Shown here piece after piece: positions 1 through 12,459 of a stretch of 64,000 nucleotides of DNA. Source of the DNA: Phascolomyces articulosus (lineage: Eukaryota; Mucoromycota; Mucoromycetes; Mucorales; Lichtheimiaceae); NCBI GenBank assembly GCA_025677815.1, contig JAIXMP010000025.1, positions 434,001 through 498,000 of the forward strand. The letters run 5' to 3'. Each line of letters opens with the position of its first letter. The stretch's first letter is position 1. Below the pieces are notes generated by a model that was given only the letters and a program-made list of their open reading frames with translations, had not been told where the DNA came from and did no database searches. A program made the translations under genes and the position numbers.

Positions 1-299
1 ATCATGGGAACAGGGTTGGCATTAGGTTGTGGTCGAAATTCAACAATGCGGTTGACGGGATCATAAGAATGGGGAATTAACTCGATAGAGACCTTTCTTG
101 ACTTGTCACCAATTCGAAGGTATACTTTTCGTTGTTGTGATCGAATGGTCATAAAGATAAATTCTTCAGCCATCACCTGCCAAACCTTGGATACACTGCG
201 TATCCGATAGATTTCAGTAAGTGGCATAAATGAAAAGATATGTAATATCATTTCTGGTGCTAATCGTTCCATAATAGATCGTGTTGTAATAGAAGGCAT
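1..299 (-). CDS. F-box protein, N-terminal part (runs off the window)
   Basis: The minus strand reads from an ATG at 299 through 99 codons without a stop to the window edge, so the C-terminus is missing. Residues 10-40 read MERLAPEMILHIFSFMPLTE followed by IYRIRSVSKVWQ, which is the F-box pattern (L-P-x-E-h-h-x-x-I-h-x-x-h, then a helix with R-x-V-S-K-x-W). F-box proteins bind Skp1 and bring substrates to SCF ubiquitin ligases; the substrate-binding part is not visible here. No intron is seen in this stretch. The substrate cannot be guessed. I am fairly sure of the domain, less so of the exact start, since no cDNA evidence is available. Confidence 0.75.
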   Translation of the reverse strand, partial: MPSITTRSIMERLAPEMILHIFSFMPLTEIYRIRSVSKVWQVMAEEFIFMTIRSQQRKVYLRIGDKSRKVSIELIPHSYDPVNRIVEFRPQPNANPVPM

Positions 300-2405
300 C
301 TTATAAAGAGTGAGAAAGAAAAGGGGATAATTCACTCAGAAGTACAAGATATTTATAAAGATATGAGAAAAAAAAAGATAAAACGGGAAAAAGTAATGTT
401 TAAGTAACAAGGGTGGGTGCGCATTGATTTTTTTATAAACTCTAAAGTTTCATTTTCTGAGATCATTTTTTTCAAAGTCTGTGGTTGGGTTCAATATAGC
501 TTTGGTTGTTGTTGGGCGTTGTTGGGCGTTGATATAAATGTTACACTTGAAATCTTTCTTTGGAAGAAAAGACGTGGTAACTCTACGTTTGGCTACGTGT
601 TACTAAATAGGCTATAATATCGAAAAAAAATTTTGCTTGGCACATATAAGATGCGGATAGCTGTAAGTTTTATAATAATTGACACATCATCAAACTTATG
701 TTATATCTTTCTCCTTGATTGACTTATATTGATCAAGATAATCCAATTCATCCTATTGTAGGGATATGAATAATAAAAATAGATATGTTTTATTTTTCTC
801 TCATGTCGTACATCATTATAATAGGTTTTTTTAAGGCACTTTCTCCTACATAAAATGATGCGATGATTCATTCCGCGGAATACATTCTTTTTGTACGTCA
901 ATAAACAAAATGATGGTTTCTTAATGAGAGAGAGGGAGAGAAAAAGAAGTGTTAAATTGTGTGCGTGAGAGAGAGAAATATCAAGGAGAAGTTGGGGGAG
1001 GGGGGATAAAGTTAGGGTGTTCCGAGGGGGAAAGAAAATCTTCACTTAATATGGTATGAATAACCAAATAAAAACCAAGCAACCCTGAATAACTTGCTTG
1101 TATTAACACACAGGTAGATCTTATAAGTAAAACCTTAACGAGAAATATTTAATCTGATATGAATCAGGCGGAGAGAAGTTCGGTTCAGACCATCATTAAT
1201 ATGTGAACACTTGGTCGATAGCTCCTGCTCAAGTACTGATAATGGTATGGTATCTAACTACTATACTGTATCAATTAGTAGTATTATAAACTTTTTACAA
1301 ATAACAATTAAATATATAACGGTCAAATATATAATGTAGAATACCACTGGTGGCTATAAAAGAAATGTGGCTGAAAAGTGTATATTACCCATCCATCATA
1401 TAGCAATGTTCCACGATCAAGCATATTTTTTATAAATGTAATATAACCCCGCATGCGAGTTCTACATTTGATTACTGTATATTAACAAATGCTTAACATA
1501 GGCTTTTAAAAAAAGTGGAATGTTGAGAATTATTTTGTAGAGTCATTGTTACCATCACCTGTTCAGGTTATGGTTATACAATTTATTTAGTTATATAGGT
1601 TAGTTATATCCTTTTATGCGTTTTGTATTCTATATGGTTATTTCTTTAAACTTGTTGACAGCTTTTGTTTATATGAATTATGTTACTATGTAATAATTCG
1701 TTCAACTAATTAAAAATAGACTCATTTTTTTACGCAGCAAAAGAATACTTGGACGAATCAATCATTGACCCATATTTTTTTTATATTTGGGATCTTAATT
1801 TCATCCTAAATTTAGCATTTTGTGACACGTTCATCAGAAAACGATCCTTTCAGTTTTTTTTAAAGTAGTTTTGTGATAATTTACTAGAAGCTCTAAAGAC
1901 AGAAGGCAAAGTGTGTTTCTTTTTTCATCTTAAATTATGGCGTATAAAAAAATATAACTGGACATGCTTTAGTCATTAATCTTCAGCCACTTTTCTCTTT
2001 TCTAACAACTGTCAAATGTGAATGACATATTAGCACAATAATAATCATAATGGCACACACCACGCAACATAAGCCGCGGTATTCCACAACAGTAGGAAAA
2101 AAAAATGATCGATTTCATTTTTGTTTCTCAGCAACTTTTCCCTCTCTCTTGTATTTTTTTTTTTTATCAGATCGTTTTTTCTTGTTTTTCTCTTTGTAAC
2201 CGATTAATCCCATCCTCTTCTTCTCCTGTTCTTTGGCAGCGACCATTCTATTTTAATACATTAGATAGTTAAAAGAAGAAAATATATATTTTATTGAACC
2301 ACTTGAAAAGAAAATTTATAACGAAAAAAAAGGACATATTCATATATATTTGTACATTCTATGTAATGTCTTGAAAGGTCTCATTTTCCAATATAATAAT
2401 ATACC
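300..2405. other. Intergenic region, no supported gene
   Basis: About 2.1 kb of AT-rich DNA lies between the divergent F-box gene and the zinc-cluster gene. Short open frames here have no domain, no codon bias and no good splice context. It holds a purine-rich GA tract (about 925-985 on the plus strand) and several A/T runs. It presumably carries the promoters of both flanking genes, but I cannot point to a specific element. Confidence 0.6.
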
Positions 2406-5181
2406 ATGAATAAAAAGTTTCCTTGTGAAGGTATGCATCCTATCTTTTTCATATTTGAGTTGTATTATATATATATATGTATGCATGTATATTTATAATA
2501 ATAAAAACACTTCTTTTTCTCATTAAATATATATAGAGTGTCGTGAGCAAAAGCGTAAATGTGATTGCAAACAACCTTGCGATAGGTTAATATTTATCAT
2601 ATCTTCTTACTATTACAAAGCATGAAAAGTGAATAATCCTAACATGAACACTAATATAATAATCATTTTCCCTTTCCACTTTTTCCGGGTCTCTCCTTGT
2701 AATTCTATTTTGATTAGGTGCGAACGATTCAATCTTAAATGTATATATGTCAAAGCTGTTTCACCTCGTGATCAAGAATATGTTGAACTTGCCAAGCGTG
2801 AAGAAATGCGATGCGAGATTAAAGCATTAACGAAACAAACTGAAATGCTTGAGCAAGAATTGCAAAATCTACATTCGGTAATGCGAGTTCACCATCAACA
2901 ATCACCACCAATGTCAACAAAAGATGATATGTTACATATTAATAAAGGAAGGGGAACTGGTGCTACGACAACCGTTATTTCTCCTTCCTTGATACCCGTT
3001 TCACCTATTGACTTAATGATGACTGCAGCAACGCCTCCCGATTCTTCTTCTGACAACAACAGTATTATCACAACAACAGTATATGATCACCATCACCAGC
3101 ATAATAATAATAATTACGAAAGTAATAAACGACGTCGAGTAATTGCTAAAGAAGGTGACCTTTCTGTGGCATTAAAACGCTATGACAAACATAAACCATG
3201 GACGTTGACAGTGAAGAATGGACAGATGGCAATAGAAACATTTATTAATAGTCATAATGACTTGATGACACGAATGTGGGATATGACAGGTACCCTGCGG
3301 GTTCAGGATAACGTCCCCTTTTCGTTTTCATCTTTTTCTACATTTGGAACACTTGTCAAAATGTTCAATACCATGATGCTCAACAAATATGGTAAAACTT
3401 ATTGTCGTAGTATGGTCAATGCAATGCGTATTTCATCATTATTAGCACCTTCTTCCTCTTCCTCCACTTCAACTACATCTACGTCTTCTTCTACCAATAC
3501 TACAAATAGTATTTTATCATCTTCGTCATCACCATTATCTACACCTTTAGCATTAAAATCATCATCTACACCTTCATCTGCACAACAAACATCTCTATCA
3601 TTCCAATCATCACTTGCCGTTCAAGAGATTGAATCCTTAACCTTACCACTTTTGGAAGCCTATTTCCGCTGTCGTCATTTCCATCACCTTGCTCTCCATA
3701 CTCCTACCTTTATGCGTCTCTTCGTGACGAGTTACTCCAATATCTCCACTTCACCTGTTGCCATGGCACTCTGTGCAGCCATTTGCATTAGCGAAAGTGC
3801 CAGTTGCCAACATATTATCAAAATCATACCATCCGATCAAATTGTTGTACAGGGAAAAGTATATTATGATAGGGCTCGACATCTTATCTCTGACCGATTT
3901 GACGACGTATGCCTAGAAACTTTTGCAACCTATGTGTTTCTGACAAGTTATAAACTATACACAGGAGCAGCAACTGCTAGCACAATGAGTAGCGATCAAG
4001 ACGAGAGTAATAGGATAGGACAACGGTATTATAGCAATATAGCAGAACGGTTAATACATTTACTTGAACCAAACTTCATAAAAATTACATCATTACATCA
4101 GCAACAACAGCCATTAGTGGAAGAATCCATTTTATTCCATCGACTCAAAAACTATCTACAACGATTGTTGACATACGAATTAGCGTTTGAATTCAAAGCC
4201 AAAGACAAAGATATGCGAGAAACAGGCTATGTACAATTTTATGAGGCATCTCATAGCAATCATGAATTAGAATGGTTTATATCAGAGGATGATTCCAAAG
4301 AACAACGTGAATTTATCGAAATGCAAAAGGCACTCCAACAATTGCGACAAGCCATATTTGAAAACAGTCGAGCCTCAGGTATCTTGTCACAAGACCTGAC
4401 CGTGCTTACGGAAACTGTCATTCAACAACAAGTGCAGCAAACAACTGCTCATTGGTACATGCATATTTTGCCGGACAAACTTAAATTACCATTACCAGTT
4501 TTGGAAGCCACATCTACGACGGACAGCCATTATTTTTCCACGCTCCAAGAACAATGCGAAACAAAGGGGATTGTACCTGTCCTGACGGCCCTGGGACTAT
4601 ATGATGAAATCATTTTAATCGTCCAATCATTTTTGCATAAACGCATCCCGAATCCGGCCACCAATTGGTACTTTTTAGATCAATATTGGCAAGGTGGGAA
4701 AATCACCATCCGTCAGCATGAACATCCTGCAGGGGATAAATGGATACGACGAATCACCAAATTATTATCCGTCAAAGATGCAATCGAATATAAAGGAACG
4801 GATGACGAGTTCTTTTCTATGGTAAAAGAAGTCATGTTCCCAACTCAACCTGTTCGAACATCCGTAATACAGATCGGTATCCAGGTAGCAATCAATATGG
4901 TACGATTGCTTCGTTTTGTTCAAAACTCCGATCTTTGGTCTTGCTTTTTTGATATGCGGTTCCTTACGGATGTTTGGGTCGTGATGTTCCGTATTCTACG
5001 ATTTGAGGATTATTTGGATGCAACTGATAGACGTTGGTTACCTGTACTTCGAACTAATATGGACTATTGTTTATCCATGGCACGGGAACAACTTGGAAAT
5101 AATCATGATATTAAAATTTATGTTGAAGGTTTAGATCAAGATTTCCAGGATTATTATGTCTCTTCCTGTTATGCAGGATGA
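2406..5181 (+). CDS. Zn(2)Cys(6) fungal transcription factor
   Basis: Three exons: 2406-2430, 2537-2585 and 2718-5181 (845 aa). The reading frame crosses both introns and the zinc cluster is only complete after splicing. It has Cys7-x2-Cys10-x6-Cys17-x5-Cys23-x2-Cys26-x6-Cys33, with an extra Cys19 inside the loop. This is the binuclear zinc cluster of fungal regulators that usually bind CGG triplets. Residues about 49-77 form a Leu/Glu-rich coiled coil, typical of the dimerisation element after the cluster. A Ser/Thr-rich stretch follows (about 275-335), then a long helical region resembling the fungal middle homology region. The extreme N-terminal position of the cluster is normal for the family. 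The target genes cannot be inferred; no metabolic cluster surrounds it. The start is the only ATG that places the first Cys pair in frame with a GTATGC donor. Confidence 0.88.
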
Positions 5182-6156
5182 ATTGTTTTTTTTCTTAATC
5201 ATGATAATGATGCATATATTTATTGCTTTTGTACATAGTATTATTGTATACTTTTTCACCTTCTCCTCCATCTCCTCTTCTCACTCCACTCGTATTTGTA
5301 ATTTTACAACTCTTAAAATATATCCAGTCAACGTTTTTTTTCTCCCTTCTATCTTTTTTTTCATACACTAAAATTGTATAATATAATATATTATGTTTTA
5401 AATTTTTTATTATTTCAAATGTTATTTAAATTATTTCTTTGAGTAATAAAACCTAGCAACCGGGAAAAAAAAACAAGTAATTCATGATAGAGACTCAGTA
5501 GCACTGTTAAAATACCAAAACCCAAGCGTAAATAGAACACCATAGAATTTCATTACCCAAAACGTGTTACGGGGTTTGTTTTTATCCAGAAAGCATTATT
5601 TAGATATCTGGAAAACGACAGAATGTAATCGAACAACTTCCTTTACTTTTTTTTTGTATACAACCATCATTAATATAATGAGAGTTATATATATACATAT
5701 ATATATATATAAGCTGTAAATATCTTCTACCATAAAATTCAATGGTTTTTTCCCCATAATAAATATATTAAAAGTTTATCCTATCATTATTACGGTTTCT
5801 TCTTTTCACTTGCTCGAATTATTTATTTTGAATTAATATCGGGAGAATCCTTTATAGGAAAACGACAAACAAGTTTCTCATTCAACAACATACATATTAT
5901 ACTATTATAGCTAATGTTGTAAATCAAGAAACTTTTCATTTTTTTTCTTCAGTTACGTCTATAAAAAATTGTTTGGTCATCCATATATGGTAGTAAGCGA
6001 TGTTAAATTACTCCTCTATAAAAAAAAATTAACGTTTTGTTGCACATACATCATCAGTGTCATCACCATTATCTTGTTATATATAGTAAATTTTTATATA
6101 AATACTTCTGTTACTAGATAAAAATCTTTTATTTATTTTTCTTTACTGTTAATTTA
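5182..6156. other. Intergenic region
   Basis: About 1 kb between two plus-strand genes. It must hold the 3' end of the zinc-cluster gene and the promoter of the F-box/kelch gene. It contains a TA-rich run near 5690-5712 and several T-tracts. No gene is supported. Confidence 0.6.
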
Positions 6157-8869
6157 ATGTTACTTGATACTCCTATATCCAGAACAACAGCAACACCAGT
6201 CAATATCTCCCGATTGACGTTAGATATATTGCAACTCATACTGGACCATTTGGATACCTATTCACTCTCACAATTATCACAAACATGCAGAGTATTTCAT
6301 TCGCTCGTACGAAAAGAACTTAGCTTCGAATATGCTAGATATTATCCACGCACATTATTACCACTACCAAGTTTACAACAAATGACGCGACGACGACGTG
6401 ATTCTACGGTTTCTACAATATTCCCAATGTCACCAGATGATCACGATGGCGCTGAGGTGCCACATACTACTGTGGATTGTAATAACAAGGCTTGTGCTCT
6501 TAGTGACGAGAGCGCCACATTAACTTCTAATGGCATTCTTGTTACTGATCCAGAACCTAATACAACAACTGAAAATAATACTACCCCTAGTACTGGTGGT
6601 ACCTCAACAGCAACAGCAACAACAACTATTCCCTTGCATATACCTCCTGTATTTCACCAACAATGCATGGCGCGTATTGGTAATAAACTTTATATGCCTT
6701 TAATGCTCATGGAGCCTATATGTTTTGTATATGACATTCAGCATGGCTTTTGGCAAAAACATCTACTTGAAGCCTATACTGGATACACCCCTTTTGTAAC
6801 CCCAGTAGTATCGATCGGTTCGCGCATCTTTATGTTTGGTGGACGGCAAGTGATAAAAGAAACTTTATCTAATAATATGGTGGTCCTCAATATCGAGACA
6901 TGGGTATTGGAACGAATCAAACACATCCGGGGATCAATCCCTTCTCCCCGCTATGATCATACTGTCAATGTATTACATCAGCGTTACTTGATTGTGTTTG
7001 GGGGTGCCTGTTCGAACTCGCCGGGTAAGTTGTGTTTCATCTCTCTCCCACCTTAATACACATATGGGTAAATAGACCAAATATTTTTACAAGATACACA
7101 TACTATCTCGATAAAAAAAAAGGCATGGGCGTTCATTTTTTTTTTTACTTTATTAAATTTTCCTCTTCCTATTTCTTATTTCTGTTAACTTTTTTTTGTT
7201 ACTTGTATATTTATTCTGATTTTCTTTTTTCAGGTGAAAATGATTTGCATTTATTTGACACTGAGATAAATACATGGACTGAACCTAAAACGAATGGGTA
7301 AGAAATAATTATCCATCTCACGCAGTAATAATAATGAATTTATTAAGCCTTCGAAATGAATATATCAAATGTATGTAGGATGTAACTACTAATAATATTG
7401 AATGGGGGGGGAATTGTTATGATGTTTTTATTTATAGACAAATACCACCCACACGTTTTGGCCATGCTTCAGCCATACTGGGTCATCATCTCTATATATT
7501 TGGTGGATGCCAAATTCAACCTGAATGGAATATGGTTCATGATGTCCTCTATCAATTAGATACCGAAAATTGGATATGGTATAAATACGATCATCCAGAG
7601 GCTTATTCTTATCGACACAGTAGTGGTAGTGAGGAAGAAGGAGAAGAGAATATTGATGAAGATCGCAACGATATTAATATCGAAAACAGTGGCGCCACAA
7701 ATGATGGAATGACAATGATGATGCAACCAACAAATCCAACCACTCCGCCTCCTGCAATGACAACAATTGTTGATTCGCTACGCCGTGATTTAATCTTGGA
7801 AACAACAGGACACCCCCCTTGCGATCGCTTTTATTGCTCTATGCAGGCAATCGGATCGCATAAATTGATTATTTTTGGAGGTCAAACGGTACGTCAAGAT
7901 CGGGATGATAATAATATATTACACGCACATTCACTCCGATCCATTGACGTTTTTAATATACGCCGAAATCACTGGTCGGCCATTCCAACTACATCATTGG
8001 ATGGAGAATCGCATGCACATTATCCTCAAAATATATCATGTTTCTTGATCAACAACCATGAGTATCCCCATCGCTATCAGCAACAACAACGAAAAGATAA
8101 CAACCATCATCATGGGTATTACACATTGTTGCTTATTGGTCAACAAAAAGTGTTTTCATTATCATCGGGTGACTCTTCATCCATTTCTGGGGCAAGTAGT
8201 GGTGGGGATTTCAATACATATTCTAATACCACTACAGATCATGCTCCACCACTGCTTGGACTGGATAACCATATGTATGCATCAACACCACAATTACCAA
8301 CAATTCGACAGCCACCATCATTAATCCATACACATAGTTCTCCCCCAGATCCAATATTACGGCGTGGTATGTCATTATCCTCGTCACCATCCTCTTTTTC
8401 ACCTGTACCAACAACTTCACAACAACCATCCTATATACATCATAATACTCAACAACAACAACAGCATTTTACTTTTACTCCATCATCAGCAAATAACATA
8501 ACCACACCTTTACATTATCACCACCATCCCCATCCAATGGAGCTACAACAACAACAACGAACAAGTCGATGTGTACTCAGTAGACCTATGGCTGATTATG
8601 AAGGATTATTGGATATGAGTGGTGCATTTGATGAATACAGCACGAGTCAACAACATGCAACAACAACAACAACATCAACAGAAATAAATGGATTATTACA
8701 ACACCCAACGAACAGTGATGATCATATTATAATTGAATGTCATAGTAATACTAGTAATAACAACAGTTTAAGTGGTGGTGGTGGTAGCTGTCATAGTCAT
8801 CATCACACATCTAGGCAACAGTACAACCTTGAGCCACTTTGTATTATTTTGGCATTAGATCATGACTAA
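6157..8869 (+). CDS. F-box/kelch-repeat protein
   Basis: Three exons: 6157-7024, 7234-7297 and 7438-8869 (787 aa). Residues about 17-60 are an F-box (ISRLTLDILQLILDHLDTYS, then CRVFHSLVRKEL). After an acidic Ser/Thr-rich spacer come at least four kelch-type blades, each ending in a hydrophobic strand with Phe-Gly-Gly: RIFMFGGRQ, YLIVFGGAC, LYIFGGCQ and LIIFGGQT. Two of these are restored only by splicing at 7024/7234 and 7297/7438, which supports the exon model. The C-terminal 300 residues are low complexity (Gln, His, Ser, Thr, Asn). Such proteins act as SCF substrate receptors through the propeller. Fewer than six clear blades are visible, so the propeller may be degenerate or partly hidden in the insertions. 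The substrate is unknown. Confidence 0.85.
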
Positions 8870-9049
8870 TAGTAATAAAGTAACTTTATTATTATATTTT
8901 ATATTATTAATATTTCAAAATATTGCGTCATGTTTTGCGTTTTTATTTGTCGATCTTCTAAGCTGTTTTATTTTATCTTATGTAATGTACCCATCATTTT
9001 GAGATCAGCTTCTTGCAGATGACATGATGATGTCGATAGTGGTCCTTAA

Positions 9050-9051
<2 letters not shown>

Positions 9052-9080
<29 letters not shown>
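9052..9080. repeat. (ATT)n microsatellite
   Basis: About 29 bases of uninterrupted TTA/ATT trinucleotide repeat, in the 3' region of the F-box/kelch gene. Such loci are slippage-prone; no function is claimed. Confidence 0.85.
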
Positions 9081-9165
9081 AAAGATTTATACTGTTCCTT
9101 TTTTTTTTTCTACAAGTGTTGCATTGTTATTATTATAATGTATATCTTTTTCTGATCCGCTGAGC

Positions 9166-9204
<39 letters not shown>
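9166..9204. repeat. (ATT)n microsatellite, 13 units
   Basis: About 39 bases of perfect TTA repeat, about 90 bases after the first ATT array. It creates spurious poly-Asn and poly-Ile open frames on the minus strand. Confidence 0.85.
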
Positions 9205-9205
<1 letters not shown>

Positions 9206-11302
9206 TGTCCCCACCCAACAGTAGTAACCTTCTCCTCTTCCTCCTTCTTTTCCCCTTTGTTTCTTCTCCTGAATGTAAGTTCCCCAAGTTTTTTTTTTCT
9301 TTTTCTCTCACACAATTATCTTGTGATTTATTCTATCAGAAACTCAAAAAGTTTAATGAGAAGTGATGCTTGTTGTTTATTTCTTCCTGACCGATTTATT
9401 TGCTTTTGTTTTATCATCTTGTTGAAATTCTATATTTAATTATGGGGTTTATAAACTTACTTTTGAATATGTACAAAAATATAAAATGTTGTTATAACGC
9501 ATATGATGATGATATTTATTTATTTTATTTATGCATTATTAACTTTCTTTTCTTTTCATTATACACATCATCATCACCTGACAACAGTGTTTTAAATATC
9601 CTTTTAGAAATAACAGCAGAGAATCAAACTAATCTAAATAGGGGGGGTCTTTGGCTCTTGTTTTGCTATTTTGAAAGGGAGTATTAAACACTATAGCATA
9701 GATGCTATCCAACAGAAATAAGCTATATGTTTATCAATTGATATACCTTATTTGCATCCATAACCAAAGAATAGGAACTCGAAAAGAGAGAAGAAATATC
9801 ATGGATCAATTATTAAAAGAAAACCATTAAAATTTATGTTTTATTAAAGTCTCCTATGATCCAGCGTCCTGCTAAGACATATCGAATCGAGACAACTACT
9901 CATAAAAGAGAAAAAAGAATACTATTATGTTGATTGATAAATAAACTGGCAGATTATTAATTGACGTGATGCAATATGATAATAGTTGACAGAGAAGCAA
10001 ACATAAGCACATCGATGAATCATTTTATCTTAGTGTAATAATAATAATATTATCACATCATCTATCATGTATTATAAATAAAGTAGTTCTAGTTGTGCTT
10101 AATTCCCATGATTGGGTTTATGGTAACTCCTTTTTTCTTCTATTAAGATTTACATGGTTGCATTATAATTTTTCGGATGTGTGTAACATAGTAATTATTG
10201 TAGGTTGTAGAAGGTAGGTTGATAATATATAACAATAATATATATCAAGATTGACATATTTTGTTGGAATTAGTGAAAAGCAGCCAATGAAGTCTAGAAC
10301 AACAGGCATTCTCTTTTGATATTCATTATTTGGTTGTCAAACAATATATATATATTCCCTAAATATAAATTACGATGAGTGACAATAGAAGATCTACTGT
10401 TGTATAGATCGGCTTTATATATTTATTCTAATAAATTATTATTATTATTATTATTAATTACTAAAAAAACTAGTGTTAATCATTTCAAAATCTACTGATT
10501 ACTTTGGCTTTGACAAGAAGTAAGTGTATAATTAGATAAAAATACAAGTCGACGAACGGACATTATCTATGCACTGTAATAAGAACATATGGTGAGATTG
10601 GAAGGATGGTGGGTAAATGAAGTATATAAACAGTATGTGCGGTATTATTCCGGATCCTTGATTACTTGATAACAAAAAATAAATAATAAAAAAGGAGATT
10701 AATTCTTTTGACATTTTGTTCTTCCCTTACTCCTTCTTTCTACATCTCCTTTTTTTCCCCTTGTCTCCTAGGAGGAGAAGAAGAAGAAGAAGAAGAAAGA
10801 ATAGAAACTTTTTTAAATGTGATAGACAATTACTAATTTTGGATTATTTTTCATTCTTTTGATTAAAGTAGTCTGCTTTTTCTTTAAGCATCTTGCATAA
10901 TACATTATTATTATTATTATTATTATTATTAACGTTTCAATTATGCTGACCACACAAAAAACCGATGATAACAATAATAATAAAAAAACAACAACCCAAC
11001 AGTTGAATTTATAAAAAAGAAATATTAATTTGATTCTCATTCTTTGATCAACCCTAAATAAAAAAAAACATAATATTCGTATTATTCAACTTCTTTTGTA
11101 TCGTCAACGTAAACGTATTTAAGTAAAACCAAAACCTTGACAATTTTTTCTTTTTCTTCTTCTTTTATTTCATCTTCTCTATTATACTTTCTTATTTACA
11201 TTTAAACTTCCACTTTCTATACTATTTACATAATTCCTACTATTAGAATCTTTTATATTTTTTTTTTACATCATTTGACGACATTCCAACGACTAAACCA
11301 AC

Positions 11303-12062
11303 ATGAAATATTCCTTCACCATTACAACAACATTCATAGTATCGATCATTCTTTTTCTCGGATCAAAAGTATTTGCCGATGATGTTATTATTTATGAACC
11401 CCCGGCTTTTGGTATTTTTTATGGTGATTCACCGTTGGATATACGATATCGTGGTATGTCATTCATTTTTCTATAGTACTGTTGTCAATAGTGATTATCC
11501 TATATAATCATGGTTATTAAAACAACCCTCGTCATTATGTCTAACGATTCTCATATTATTGAACAAAAATTAGTCCGAAAGAATGGCATGGCATCCCTTC
11601 AATCTACTAATGTGGCATTATTCAATAGTAAAACAAAAGATTTTGTGATGGATTTCCCTAATGCGACATGGACAAGTGGTTATAATTCAGATGCCTCTGT
11701 TCATGATTTATGGCATATTCCACCCACTTTAATTAATGGTACATATACACTTCGTGTTTCTGGAAAGTAAGTATCTATCTATATGTATATAGACTTAGTA
11801 GGACCAACAAACGTAACAATGAATGATTTGAAGGGTGAAAAAAATACTTATTAAAACAATGATTATTATTAGTGCGACATACCCTTGTTCTTCTTCACAT
11901 ACTGGAAAACGTACGTGTTTATGATATATTAATTGAATATTTTCTATAAATGTGGAAAAAAAAAACTCATATAATTTATCATGATATTTTATAGCACCTT
12001 ATAATCGATGTCAATTAGAAATAAAAAAGGAAGTCTCTTTTTTTATTACCAAGCCAATATAA
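11303..12062 (+). CDS. Small secreted protein, unrecognised, possibly Ig-like fold
   Basis: Four exons: 11303-11453, 11574-11766, 11873-11910 and 11995-12062 (149 aa). The first intron has GTATGT, a CTAAC branch point and TTAG; all junctions keep phase. Residues 1-25 (MKYSFTITTTFIVSIILFLG...VFA) are a clear signal peptide, so the product is secreted or enters the secretory pathway. The mature part begins DDVIIYEPPAFGIFYGDSPL and continues with alternating hydrophobic strands, NATW and NGTY glycosylation sites, and IPPTLINGTYTLRVSG. That last segment looks like the end strand of a beta-sandwich, as in Knh1/Kre9-like or other fungal Ig-like cell-surface proteins. Two cysteines lie near the C-terminus. 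The fold guess is from pattern only; I do not recognise the family. Confidence 0.65.
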
Positions 12063-12459
12063 TAATACAACGATTTATAATATATAAATATAAAAATGAT
12101 AATAAAGATAAATGTATTTTAGTATATGATAATAATAAAATATATAATAAAATCAATATAAATGTTAAAAAAAAGAAAAAGGGTGAAACTAAAAGTGAGA
12201 ACGGACCAGGTAAAATATAATATGAAAAAAAAAAAAATAGGAGAACAAGTTCAAGAAGAAGGAGAAGGGATCAAAGAATGCGGTCAGACCTTTTTTATTT
12301 TTTACATATCTTTTAAAATTCTCCTTTCAAATTATTATTATCTTCATTATCATTCATTGAAATTCCAATTGACTCTTTCCTTCTCTCTCTCACACACACA
12401 ACACACTCAATTTGATAAATAAATCTATCTTTTTCTTCTCCAATTAAATTCTATAATAC
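12063..12459. other. Intergenic region, likely BUD6 promoter
   Basis: About 400 bases, very AT-rich at first. A pyrimidine-rich strand with a CA/CT run (about 12378-12405) lies just before the BUD6 start. No gene is supported. Confidence 0.5.

Larger units (their letters stand above)
8870..11302. other. Intergenic region with microsatellites
   Basis: About 2.4 kb without a convincing gene. Open frames here are short and consist of low-complexity or AT-driven sequence. It contains several trinucleotide ATT/TTA repeats (listed separately for the two largest; others lie near 10435-10455 and 10905-10931) and an AAG run near 10783-10797. Confidence 0.6.

Noticed and set aside
9087..9315. Poly-Asn and poly-Ile frames
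   Set aside because: They are created by the ATT microsatellite and have no further coding signal.
11454..11573. A separate small gene starting at 11510
   Set aside because: That frame begins inside an intron with GTATGT, CTAAC and TTAG; the signal-peptide exon joins in phase at 11574.
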